Shown here: piece by piece, positions 15,898-23,041 of the stretch
Layout of the letters: the number at the start of each line of letters is the position of its first letter
Numbering within the stretch: the stretch's first letter is position 1
Assembly: GCA_966185765.1 (NCBI GenBank)
Contig: CBIFVZ010000053.1
Span: 1 to 27,114 of the forward strand
Length of the DNA stretch: 27,114 nt
Reading direction: 5' to 3'
Source: CBIFVZ01 sp966185765
GTDB lineage: Bacteria; Pseudomonadota; Gammaproteobacteria; Enterobacterales; Enterobacteriaceae
The notes under the pieces: generated by a model
What the model was told of the DNA's origin: nothing
Database searches by the model: none
The model's input: the letters and a program-made list of their open reading frames with translations, nothing else
Position numbers and translations under genes: made by a program

Positions 15898-16380
15898 ATG
15901 AACAAGGTTGCTCAATTTTATCGCGAACTACTGGCCTCGCTCACGGAACGCCTGCAAAACGGTGAGCGCGACATTGATACACTGGTAGCCAGCGCGCGAA
16001 AACGGTTATCAGAAGCAGGGGAGTTGACCCGTACAGAAGTCGAGGAGACGACCCGCGCGGTGCGCCGCGATCTGGAGGAGTTTGCGCGTAGCTATGGTGA
16101 AAGCCATGAAGACGCAAGCGACAGCGTATTTTTGCGGGTGATTAAAGAAAGCCTGTGGCAGGAGCTGGCAGATATTACCGATAAAACCCAGCTGGAATGG
16201 CGCGAGGTATTTCAGGACTTAAACCACCACGGCGTTTATCACAGTGGTGAGGTCGTGGGACTTGGTAATCTGGTGTGCGAGAACTGTCACTACCATCAGG
16301 CTTTCTACACTCCGGAAGTGTTGCCGCCATGCCCAAAATGTAATCATACCCAGTTTCATCGTCGTCCTTTCGAACCGTGA
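15898..16380 (+). CDS. ybeL: Zinc-ribbon-containing protein YbeL (DUF1451)
   Basis: A 160-residue protein, the same length as E. coli YbeL and nearly identical in the middle third (VIKESLWQELADITDKTQLE and the following VFQDLNHHGVYHSGEVVGLGN, split here). The N-terminal 90 residues are rich in Glu, Arg and Lys in a helical, probably coiled-coil pattern. The C-terminus has two CxxC pairs (Cys127/Cys130 and Cys145/Cys148) typical of a zinc ribbon. The function is not known; I cannot infer one from the neighbours. ATG 15898 has GGAGG seven bases upstream. The gene is alone, divergent from leuS and convergent with gltL; rihA, which lies between ybeL and gltL in E. coli, is absent. Confidence 0.94.
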   Translation: MNKVAQFYRELLASLTERLQNGERDIDTLVASARKRLSEAGELTRTEVEETTRAVRRDLEEFARSYGESHEDASDSVFLRVIKESLWQELADITDKTQLEWREVFQDLNHHGVYHSGEVVGLGNLVCENCHYHQAFYTPEVLPPCPKCNHTQFHRRPFEP

Positions 16381-16387
16381 TTAACGT

Positions 16388-16406
16388 GCGGGCCTTAATG
16401 GCCCGC
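16388..16406. terminator. Hairpin between convergent ybeL and gltL
   Basis: GCGGGCC (16388-16394), loop TTAAT, GGCCCGC (16400-16406) form a perfect 7-bp GC-rich stem in the 32-base gap between the ybeL and gltL stops. Neither side has a real T-tract, so it may be a weak or factor-assisted terminator, or a 3'-end stabilising hairpin for both messages. Confidence 0.5.
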
Positions 16407-16412
16407 AAACCA

Positions 16413-17138
16413 TTAATGCAGTATTTTGGCAAGGAACTCTTTTGCGCGCGGCGACTGAGGGTTATCAAAGAACGCGTCTTTGTCAGAGTCCTCAACAATT
16501 TTGCCTTCATCCATGAAGATAACCCGATTCGCCACTTTGCGGGCAAACCCCATTTCGTGGGTGACCACCATCATGGTCATGCCTTCATTGGCAAGTTCCA
16601 CCATGACGTCGAGCACTTCGTTTATCATCTCAGGGTCAAGCGCCGAGGTCGGTTCATCAAACAGCATGGCTACCGGGTCCATACACAGCGCGCGGGCGAT
16701 GGCAACGCGCTGCTGCTGGCCGCCGGAGAGTTGCGCCGGGTATTTATTGGCATGCGCGGATAGCCCCACGCGCTCGAGCAGCTTCAGGCCCTTCTGGCGC
16801 GATTCGGCTTTAGCGCGCTTGAGCACTTTCACCTGGGCGAGCGTCAGGTTTTCGATAATCGACAGGTGTGGGAACAGCTCAAAGTGCTGAAACACCATGC
16901 CAACCTGCGAGCGCAGACGCGCAAGGTTGGTACGTTTGTCGGTCACCGGGGTGCCGTTGACGATAATCTCACCCTGCTGTACTGGCTCCAGGCCGTTGAC
17001 GGTTTTAATCAGTGTCGATTTGCCGGAGCCGGAAGGACCGCATACCACGACCACCTCGCCTTTTTTGACTGCCGTCGTGCAGTCTGTCAGCACCTGAAAG
17101 TGGCCATACCATTTTGAAACGTTCTTAAGCGAAATCAT
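16413..17138 (-). CDS. gltL: Glutamate/aspartate ABC transporter ATP-binding protein GltL
   Basis: A 241-residue ATPase, the same length as in E. coli. Walker A GPSGSGKS (34-41), signature LSGGQ (137-141), Walker B MLFDEP (158-163) and the switch His194 (VVTHEMGF) are all intact. Two copies sit under the GltJ/GltK membrane pair and power uptake of glutamate and aspartate delivered by periplasmic GltI. The ATG overlaps the gltK stop by four bases (ATGA), indicating coupling. It is the last gene of the gltI-gltJ-gltK-gltL operon and ends at the hairpin shared with ybeL. Confidence 0.97.
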   Translation of the reverse strand: MISLKNVSKWYGHFQVLTDCTTAVKKGEVVVVCGPSGSGKSTLIKTVNGLEPVQQGEIIVNGTPVTDKRTNLARLRSQVGMVFQHFELFPHLSIIENLTLAQVKVLKRAKAESRQKGLKLLERVGLSAHANKYPAQLSGGQQQRVAIARALCMDPVAMLFDEPTSALDPEMINEVLDVMVELANEGMTMMVVTHEMGFARKVANRVIFMDEGKIVEDSDKDAFFDNPQSPRAKEFLAKILH

Positions 17139-17812
17139 GAAACGGTCCTTTTCTTCAGCCAGCTGACCAGCAGCGAGGCGCTAAGGCTAATAATGAAATA
17201 CACCGCACCGGCAAACAGGATCATTTCAACCTGTGTACCGTCGCGCTCGCCAATGGTGGAGGCGGTGCGGAAAAAATCCGCGAGACTTAATACATACACC
17301 AGCGACGTATCCTGAAACAGCACAATGCCCTGGGTCAGCAGCAGCGGGATCATGGCGCGAAAAGCCTGTGGCAGAATGATGAGCTTCATGGACTGCCAGT
17401 GGGTCATGCCGAGCGCCAGCGCGGCGCTGGACTGCCCACGTGAGATACTCTGGATACCCGCGCGGATAATTTCTGAGTAATAGGCAGCTTCAAACATCGA
17501 GAACGCCACCATCGCTGAAATGAGGCGGATATCGGTCTTTGGTGACAGCCCCAGTACTTGCTGTAGCAGGCCGGGAACGATGAGATAAAACCACAGCAGC
17601 ACCATCACCAGCGGCACCGAACGAAAGACGTTAACGTAGGCACTGGCAAACCAGCTTAACGGCTTAAAACTCGACAGGCGCATTACCGCCAGCAGCGTGC
17701 CCCAGATAATGCCGATAACAATGGCAATGACGGTGATTTTCAGCGTAATTATCATGCCGTTCATCAGATACGGCAGTGAAGGGACAACAGAACTCCAGTC
17801 AAATTCGTACAT
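17135..17812 (-). CDS. gltK: Glutamate/aspartate ABC transporter permease GltK
   Basis: A 225-residue inner-membrane permease (224 in E. coli) of the HisM/GltK type, with about five hydrophobic helices. It keeps the RSVPLVMVLLWFYLIVPG segment and the cytoplasmic EAA-type loop in AALALGMTHWQSMKLIILPQ split across about residues 131-150, which docks onto GltL. It pairs with GltJ to form the channel. The ATG shares one base with the gltJ stop (TAATG) and the TGA overlaps the gltL start, so the three genes are tightly coupled. Confidence 0.96.
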   Translation of the reverse strand: MYEFDWSSVVPSLPYLMNGMIITLKITVIAIVIGIIWGTLLAVMRLSSFKPLSWFASAYVNVFRSVPLVMVLLWFYLIVPGLLQQVLGLSPKTDIRLISAMVAFSMFEAAYYSEIIRAGIQSISRGQSSAALALGMTHWQSMKLIILPQAFRAMIPLLLTQGIVLFQDTSLVYVLSLADFFRTASTIGERDGTQVEMILFAGAVYFIISLSASLLVSWLKKRTVS

Positions 17813-18552
17813 TATTTGCCCCCCATGTTGCCAGGCAGGCGTACTTTGCGCTCAACCAGGTGCATCATCAGCATGATGAAGGCGTTAATTAGCACATAAG
17901 CGAGCGTAATGGCGGTGAAAGATTCCCAGGCATGGGCTGAATAGTCCAGCAACTTACCCGCCTGGGCTGCCATATCGACCAGACCAATGGTGGAGGCGAT
18001 AGCGGAGTTCTTCACCAGATTCATCATCTCGGAGGTCATTGGCGGCACAATCACGCGGTAGGCGTTAGGTAGCAGCACGTAGCGGTAGGCTTGTGTCAGC
18101 GTCAGGCCCATCGCCAGGGCGGCATTTTTCTGCCCGCGTGGCAGCGACTGGATAGCGGCACGTACCTGCTCGCATACGCGGGCGGCGGTAAACAGCCCCA
18201 GACACAGCATGGAGGAGACAAAAAACTGCACGTCAGGGTCCAGTTCAGCCTTGAACCACATACCCAGGTTTTCCGGCAGCAGTTCCGGGATAACCAGATA
18301 CCAGGTAAAAAATTGCACAATCAGCGGCACATTACGAAAAAGTTCGACATATAGCGTGCCCAGCGAGGCGAGAAAACGGTTTGGTACGGTACGCAGGATA
18401 CCGAACAGCGAACCCACCAGAAACGCGATAACCCATGCCGCGACAGAAAGCGCCACGGTGACCTGAAAACCGCTCCACAACCAACCCAGATAGGTGGTGT
18501 TACCAAACGGCGCGGGTTGCAGAAAAATTCCCCAGTTCCAGTCTATAGACAT
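17812..18552 (-). CDS. gltJ: Glutamate/aspartate ABC transporter permease GltJ
   Basis: A 246-residue permease, the same length as in E. coli, starting MSIDWNWGIFLQ. The conserved VELFRNVPLIVQFFTWYLVIP and the EAA-loop segment NAALAMGLTLTQAYRYVLLP (around residues 150-170) are clear. ATG 18552 is chosen over a longer open frame because it matches the family start and has GGAG about nine bases upstream across a T-run. It is separated from gltI by 245 bases holding a strong hairpin, which fits lower expression of the membrane parts than of the binding protein. Confidence 0.96.
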   Translation of the reverse strand: MSIDWNWGIFLQPAPFGNTTYLGWLWSGFQVTVALSVAAWVIAFLVGSLFGILRTVPNRFLASLGTLYVELFRNVPLIVQFFTWYLVIPELLPENLGMWFKAELDPDVQFFVSSMLCLGLFTAARVCEQVRAAIQSLPRGQKNAALAMGLTLTQAYRYVLLPNAYRVIVPPMTSEMMNLVKNSAIASTIGLVDMAAQAGKLLDYSAHAWESFTAITLAYVLINAFIMLMMHLVERKVRLPGNMGGK

Positions 18553-18797
18553 AAAAAAACACTCCGAAAATAAAGGCCCGGCCCCGGATGGATGTCGCAA
18601 ACCGCCACGTATTCTGCATGACCTGAGGGGGCAAGCAGAAAGTCGCGGGTGTGATTGCTATTTGCAGGGCCAGGCACTGAGGCCGAACGGCGGCACTCAG
18701 AACATTGATGAGTCGCCCGTGGTTCACAGCAGGCGGGGAACGGCCGCCTGCTGTGCTGTCTGTTCGGCGTAACTCTCAATTAATAAAACACTGGCGT
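18553..18797 (-). ncRNA. sroC: gltI-gltJ spacer, probable location of SroC-type sponge RNA
   Basis: In Escherichia and Salmonella the gltI-gltJ spacer of the gltIJKL message is processed by RNase E into SroC, an RNA that pairs with and destabilises GcvB. The spacer here is 245 bases, long enough for such an RNA, and the gene order is the same. Seen directly: a 12-bp hairpin near its 5' end and a run of seven U just before the gltJ ATG. I could not identify the exact ends, a convincing 3' terminator stem or a GcvB-pairing segment by eye, so the call rests mainly on position. Confidence 0.4.
18725..18755 (-). promoter_or_regulatory. Strong intercistronic hairpin after gltI
   Basis: CACAGCAGGCGG and CCGCCTGCTGTG form a perfect 12-bp stem with a 7-base loop, 43 bases after the gltI stop. 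No T-tract follows. Such hairpins commonly block 3'-5' decay, keeping gltI mRNA more abundant than gltJKL, or mark a processing site. Confidence 0.7.
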
Positions 18798-19706
18798 TTA
18801 GTTAAGCGCCTTATCATTAGGTTGTTTGAACAGGGCTTTCATGTCGTCCGACAGTTCAAAATTGAGGTTGAGGTTTTTCGGCGGAATCGGGTTCTTGAAC
18901 CACTTATCAAACCATTTCGCCGCTTCGCCAGAGGTCTGAATCTGGGCGATGGTATCATCCACCACTTTCTTGAATGCCGGGTCATCTTTGCGCAACATGC
19001 AGCCGTAGGCCTCTTTTGATTGCGGTGTGCCAACGATGTCCCAGTTATCGGGCTTTTTCGCTTTAGCGCGCTCGCCTGCCAGCAGGGCGTCATCCATCAT
19101 AAAGCCATAAGCCCGGCCGCTCTCCAGCGTGCGAAACGAGTCGCCGTGGTCTTTAGCGCTGATAATGCGCATATCGAGCTTTTTCTCATCGTTAAGCTTG
19201 TGCAGCAGCACTTCTGAGGTGGTACCGGAGGTGACAACCACGGCTTTGTCTTTCAGGTCGCCAAAGTCTTTCACGTCGCTGCCTTTTTTTACCAGCAGAC
19301 GAGTACCGACTACGAAAATCGTGTCAGAGAAGGCGGCCTGTTTCTGGCGCTCGAGGTTATTGGTCGTGGAGCCGCATTCAAAATCGTAGGTGCCGTTTTG
19401 CAGCAGCGGAATGCGGTTTTGTGAGGTAATTGGGATCAGTTTGACCTGAAGATCGGGTTTATTGAGTTTTTTCTTGATGGCTTCAACAATCGCGTTGGAA
19501 TAGTCCTGAGAATAGCCCACCACTTTTTGCTGATTGTCGTAATACGAGAAAGGCACTGATGACTCGCGATGGCCGACCACGATAACGCCGTTTTTAGCAA
19601 TCTTTGCCAGTGTGCCGCTATCCGGCGTAGCAGGTTGCTCCGCTGCGAAGGCGCTTGCGCTAACGCCAAGAGCCAGTAGTGTTGTGGTCAGTGTACGTAA
19701 TTGCAT
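18798..19706 (-). CDS. gltI: Periplasmic glutamate/aspartate-binding protein GltI
   Basis: A 302-residue solute-binding protein, the same length as in E. coli. A signal peptide of about 21 residues ends in ASAFA. The mature protein is nearly identical to GltI in KNGVIVVGHRESSVPFSYYD, IPITSQNRIPLLQNGTYDFE and the C-terminal FKQPNDKALN. It captures glutamate and aspartate and delivers them to GltJKL. ATG 19706 is chosen because AAGGAG lies five bases upstream; a GTG two codons earlier is too close. It is the first gene of the operon. A C/A-rich leader element upstream suggests repression by the GcvB small RNA. Confidence 0.97.
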   Translation of the reverse strand: MQLRTLTTTLLALGVSASAFAAEQPATPDSGTLAKIAKNGVIVVGHRESSVPFSYYDNQQKVVGYSQDYSNAIVEAIKKKLNKPDLQVKLIPITSQNRIPLLQNGTYDFECGSTTNNLERQKQAAFSDTIFVVGTRLLVKKGSDVKDFGDLKDKAVVVTSGTTSEVLLHKLNDEKKLDMRIISAKDHGDSFRTLESGRAYGFMMDDALLAGERAKAKKPDNWDIVGTPQSKEAYGCMLRKDDPAFKKVVDDTIAQIQTSGEAAKWFDKWFKNPIPPKNLNLNFELSDDMKALFKQPNDKALN

Positions 19707-20011
19707 ATCCACTCCTTATCCTCGCGCCAGCGGGCGCTGATACCCATGTGTGCTGTTTGTAGTTGTTGTGTTGGCGCGGGTTTAAAACCGCTGCCAGCCA
19801 GTCATCATTTAGCCTGGTTTACTGTTGGTATTTTGCTAATTATTTGTTTGGTTTTGCGAGGAGTGCCGCACCGTTATAAGGCAACGGACAATGGCTGCAC
19901 TATGATTGTGCACCACGGGGCGTATTCTGACGCACAGCGTTCACGACTCGCTCAGTTGCGGCAGGGTTACCGCATCATCATGCGGTATATTGCAAAAGCT
20001 ATGCCAGCGAT
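19707..20011 (-). promoter_or_regulatory. gltI upstream region, no gene seen
   Basis: The gap between the lnt terminator and gltI. Read on the gltI strand it holds an 8-bp perfect hairpin with a 4-base loop at 19968-19987 (TACCGCAT/ATGCGGTA), an A/T-rich tract around 19825-19860 likely to contain the promoter, and the C/A-rich leader element at 19751-19773. I could not settle on one -35/-10 pair. The plus-strand open frame across the gap lacks a ribosome-binding site and any recognisable family, so I do not call it. Confidence 0.5.
19751..19773 (-). promoter_or_regulatory. C/A-rich GcvB-type target site in the gltI leader
   Basis: On the gltI strand the bases 45-67 upstream of the ATG read as a C/A-rich tract with CAACACAACAACTAC at its core. 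In Salmonella, GcvB uses its G/U-rich R1 region to bind a C/A-rich element at about -45 to -57 of gltI, an element that also enhances translation. Position and composition agree. From memory, about 11 contiguous bases pair with R1 (GUUGUUGUGUU). Confidence 0.6.
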
Positions 20012-20045
20012 GAAGAAGAAAACGCCCCTTTAGCCAAAGGGGCGT
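20012..20045 (-). terminator. Intrinsic terminator of the ybeZ-ybeY-corC-lnt unit
   Basis: On the minus strand ACGCCCCTTT, loop GGCT, AAAGGGGCGT form a perfect 10-bp stem followed by TTTTCTTCTT. It starts 8 bases after the lnt stop. Confidence 0.85.
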
Positions 20046-20053
20046 GGGGAGGT

Positions 20054-21589
20054 TTAGCGGGGCGTGCGACGGCTCAGGAATAGCGCGGTCGCACCGAACA
20101 GCAACGTGAGTATCCATACAGGCCAACCACCTACGTAAGCGTAAGGCGTAAGGCCGCGAGTTGGTGTTACCTGCGCGCTCAGCACGTCGCGGGTGAACTG
20201 TGGCAGCATCTTCTGCACGCTGCCGTCAGGGGCAATAATTGCCGTCACACCGTTGTTTGTGCTGCGCAACAGAGGACGGGCCAGTTCCAGTGCACGCATG
20301 CGTGCCATCTGGAAGTGCTGCCACGGGCCGATGGAATGACCAAACCAGGCGTCATTGGATATCGTGAGCAGGAAGTCTGTGTCAGGTCGAAAGTTATCCC
20401 TGACCTGCTCGCCGAGAATGATTTCATAACAAATCGCTGCGGTGAGTTTCATGCCGCGCGTTTCCAGCTGCGGCTGTACGCGCGGGCCACGGCTGAAAGA
20501 GGACATGGGCAGGTCAAAGAACGGTGCCAGCGGGCGTAGAATACCTTCCAGTGGCACAAACTCGCCAAACGGCACCAGATGGTTTTTGTTGTAACGATCT
20601 TTCGAACTATAACTGTACGGACTGCCTTCACCCAGCGTGATAATGCTGTTGTAGGTGTCGTAACGGTTCTGATCATTACGGCGCGCATCGACAATGCCGG
20701 TAATCATGGCGCTGTGGCGCTCGCGCAGCATTGCATCCAGCGAGGTCAGAAAGTGCTGCTGGTTGCTTTCAAGGTCGGGGATAGCTGATTCAGGCCAGAT
20801 AATCAGCTGCGACCGACCCAGCACCGGCTGGGTTTTATCTTCATAAATGCGCAGCGTATTGAGCAGCTCGTCTTCTTCCCACTTCATTGACTGAGCAATA
20901 TTTCCCTGCACCAGGCTGACGTTGATGGCTCGGTCGCTTTGTGGCTGGAACCACTGCACGTAGCGCAGCGGCCAGGGCAGCGCCAGCAACAGTACGGCGA
21001 CCAGGCCAACACGCCAGCAGCGCTTCACGCATGCCAGCACGATAAGCCCGGCAATGATCATCAGCAGGAAGTTAATGGCTTCCACGCCCAACAGGGGAGC
21101 AATACCTTTGAGCGGGCCGTCAATCTGGCTGTAGCCAAACTGTAACCAGGGGAAGCCGGTCAGCACCCAGCCGCGCAGGAACTCAGTAACCTGCCACAGA
21201 GCAGGTGCGGCAAGCGCCAGGCGCCAGAGGCTGGTCTTTGGCCACAGGCGACTTAACAGTCCCGCAAACAGACCGGTGTAAAGCGAGAGGTATGCCGCAA
21301 GCAACACCACCAGAAAGACATTAACAACACCAGGCATACCGCCAAACTGGGCAATGCTGACGTATACCCAGTTAATGCCGGTGCCGAACAAGCCTAAGCC
21401 CCAGAAAAAACCAATCCACGCGCTTTGTAGCGGGCGTCGGTTAAGGGTTAACCCTTGCAGGCCTGCCAGCGCAATGAGCGCTGCGGGCCAGAAGTCATAC
21501 GGCGAAAAGGCCAGCGTTCCGCTGGCCCCGAAGAGAAGCGCCAGCGGCAGGCGCGCGCGCTGGCGTTGAAGCAGTGAGCGAAGCTCCAT
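20054..21589 (-). CDS. lnt: Apolipoprotein N-acyltransferase Lnt
   Basis: A 511-residue inner-membrane enzyme (512 in E. coli) that adds the third acyl chain to the N-terminal cysteine of lipoproteins, which lets them leave through the Lol system. About six N-terminal membrane helices lead into a periplasmic nitrilase-fold domain and a final C-terminal helix. The catalytic triad is complete and in register with E. coli: Glu267 (IIWPESA), Lys335 (RYNKNHLVPFGE) and Cys387 (AAICYEIILGE). ATG 21589 is chosen by alignment; it lies four bases after the corC stop, and an ATG 12 codons earlier inside corC is less likely. The RlpA and LptE precursors in this window are substrates in principle. Confidence 0.97.
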   Translation of the reverse strand: MELRSLLQRQRARLPLALLFGASGTLAFSPYDFWPAALIALAGLQGLTLNRRPLQSAWIGFFWGLGLFGTGINWVYVSIAQFGGMPGVVNVFLVVLLAAYLSLYTGLFAGLLSRLWPKTSLWRLALAAPALWQVTEFLRGWVLTGFPWLQFGYSQIDGPLKGIAPLLGVEAINFLLMIIAGLIVLACVKRCWRVGLVAVLLLALPWPLRYVQWFQPQSDRAINVSLVQGNIAQSMKWEEDELLNTLRIYEDKTQPVLGRSQLIIWPESAIPDLESNQQHFLTSLDAMLRERHSAMITGIVDARRNDQNRYDTYNSIITLGEGSPYSYSSKDRYNKNHLVPFGEFVPLEGILRPLAPFFDLPMSSFSRGPRVQPQLETRGMKLTAAICYEIILGEQVRDNFRPDTDFLLTISNDAWFGHSIGPWQHFQMARMRALELARPLLRSTNNGVTAIIAPDGSVQKMLPQFTRDVLSAQVTPTRGLTPYAYVGGWPVWILTLLFGATALFLSRRTPR

Positions 21590-21593
21590 TGCG

Positions 21594-22469
21594 TTATTCT
21601 TCCAGTTTAGGTGGCGGCGAATCATCCGGCAGTTTGACGTGAACCTGAATAATGCGTCGGCTGTCGGCCATCGCCACCTTGAACTGGTAGCCGTCTATCT
21701 CAATGGCCTCACCGCGCGCTGGCAGGTGGCCGAAGGCCTGCATCACCAAACCGCCGATGGTATCTACTTCTTCATCGCTGAAGTGGGTGCCAAAGGTATC
21801 GTTAAAATCTTCAATAGGCGCCAGCGCACGCACGGTCCATGTGTGACGGCTGAGCTGGCGAAATTCAATATCATCTTCTTCGTCGTACTCATCTTCGATT
21901 TCACCGACGATAAGTTCAAGAATATCTTCAATGGTCACCAGGCCGGAAACGCCACCGAACTCGTCGATGACAATTGCCATGTGATAGCGCTGGGAGCGGA
22001 ACTCTTTAAGCATGCGGTCCACGCGTTTGCTCTCCGGCACAACCACCGCCGGGCGCAATACTTTGTCCATGCTAAACGGCTCGGCATCGCTACGCATAAA
22101 CGGCAGCAGATCCTTCGCCATCAGAATCCCTTCAATGTGATCTTTGTCTTCGCTGATGACCGGAAAGCGCGAGTGGGCAGACTCGATGATAACATCAAGG
22201 CATTCGTCCAGGCTCTGGTTGCGCTTCAACGTGATCATCTGGGAACGCGGGATCATGATATCGCGCACGCGTTGGTCGGCGATATCCATTACCCCTTCAA
22301 GCATATCGCGGGTATCCTGGTCGATAAGCTCGTTTTGTTCAGAATCACGGATTAGCTCCAGCAGTTCGTCGCGGTTTTTGGGTTCACCGTGGAAAAGCTG
22401 GCTGAGAATAAGGGAGAAAAAGCCCTTTTTAGTGGAGGTGTCGCTACTGTGAGAATTGTCGTCGCTCAT
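21594..22469 (-). CDS. corC: CBS-domain protein CorC/YbeX
   Basis: A 291-residue cytoplasmic protein (292 in E. coli). It has a tandem CBS pair (about residues 70-190, including DIMIPRSQMITL, SRFPVISEDKDHIEGIL and the VIDEFGGVSGLVTIEDILE segment) and a C-terminal CorC_HlyC domain. An acidic stretch (EIEDEYDEEDDIEF) joins the two. It was linked genetically to cobalt and magnesium efflux with CorA, and more recent work ties ybeX to ribosome metabolism; the biochemical role is unsettled. ATG 22469 gives the conserved MSDDNSHSSD start. The 104-base gap after ybeY contains a 7-bp hairpin (22549-22570) and no T-tract, so read-through from ybeY is plausible. Confidence 0.95.
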   Translation of the reverse strand: MSDDNSHSSDTSTKKGFFSLILSQLFHGEPKNRDELLELIRDSEQNELIDQDTRDMLEGVMDIADQRVRDIMIPRSQMITLKRNQSLDECLDVIIESAHSRFPVISEDKDHIEGILMAKDLLPFMRSDAEPFSMDKVLRPAVVVPESKRVDRMLKEFRSQRYHMAIVIDEFGGVSGLVTIEDILELIVGEIEDEYDEEDDIEFRQLSRHTWTVRALAPIEDFNDTFGTHFSDEEVDTIGGLVMQAFGHLPARGEAIEIDGYQFKVAMADSRRIIQVHVKLPDDSPPPKLEE

Positions 22470-22573
22470 GGCGTAAGGGGTTGGGTCTCTTGTTAGTTTA
22501 TGTACTGCCGCTGCGGGTAAACGCACGCTGCGGCGGTATATTGTATCCGTGCGGCCTGATTGCGCCGCACAGG

Positions 22574-23041
22574 CTACTCTTTCTCGGCAATGTACGGGTC
22601 AGCGTAACCAAGAGCAAGCATTATCTCTGTTTCCAGCGCTTCCATCTCTTCGGCTTCGTCATCGTCGATATGGTCATAGCCAAGCAGGTGCAGGCTACCA
22701 TGCACCACCATATGCGCCCAGTGTGCTTCGAGCGGCTTGCCTTGCTCCTGCGCTTCCTGCTCTACCACCTGGCGGCAAATCACCAGATCGCCCAATAGCG
22801 GCAGCTCAATACCCGGTGGGGCTTCAAACGGAAAAGAGAGCACGTTGGTGGATTTATCTTTACCGCGATACGTCAGATTCAGCTCATGACTTTCAGGCTC
22901 ATCGACCAGGCGCACGGTGACTTCAGCGTCTTCCTGAAACGGGATTACCGCCGCATCCAGCCAGCGCTGAAACAGGGCTTCATCCGGAAGCCCTGTTTCG
23001 CTTTCACAGGCCAGTTGTAAATCAAGAATCACCTGGCTCAT
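22574..23041 (-). CDS. ybeY: Endoribonuclease / rRNA maturation factor YbeY
   Basis: A 155-residue metalloprotein, the same length as in E. coli. The zinc-binding H3xH5xH motif is present as HGSLHLLGYDH, with His114, His118 and His124. YbeY is needed for 16S rRNA 3' end maturation and 70S quality control. Other conserved parts are NLTYRGKDKSTNVLSFPFE and GDLVICRQVVEQEA. The ATG overlaps the ybeZ stop by four bases (ATGA), so it is coupled to ybeZ, whose product interacts with YbeY in E. coli. Confidence 0.97.
   Translation of the reverse strand: MSQVILDLQLACESETGLPDEALFQRWLDAAVIPFQEDAEVTVRLVDEPESHELNLTYRGKDKSTNVLSFPFEAPPGIELPLLGDLVICRQVVEQEAQEQGKPLEAHWAHMVVHGSLHLLGYDHIDDDEAEEMEALETEIMLALGYADPYIAEKE

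Noticed and set aside
19848..19870. Sigma-54-like GG...GC element upstream of gltI
   Set aside because: On the minus strand GGCAC and GCA occur, but only 8 bases separate GG and GC instead of the required 10.
19701..20033. Plus-strand open frame of 110 codons opposite the gltI leader
   Set aside because: No ribosome-binding site at its start, no recognisable family, and it reads through the leader element and the lnt terminator. Its short hydrophobic stretch reflects a T-rich region.
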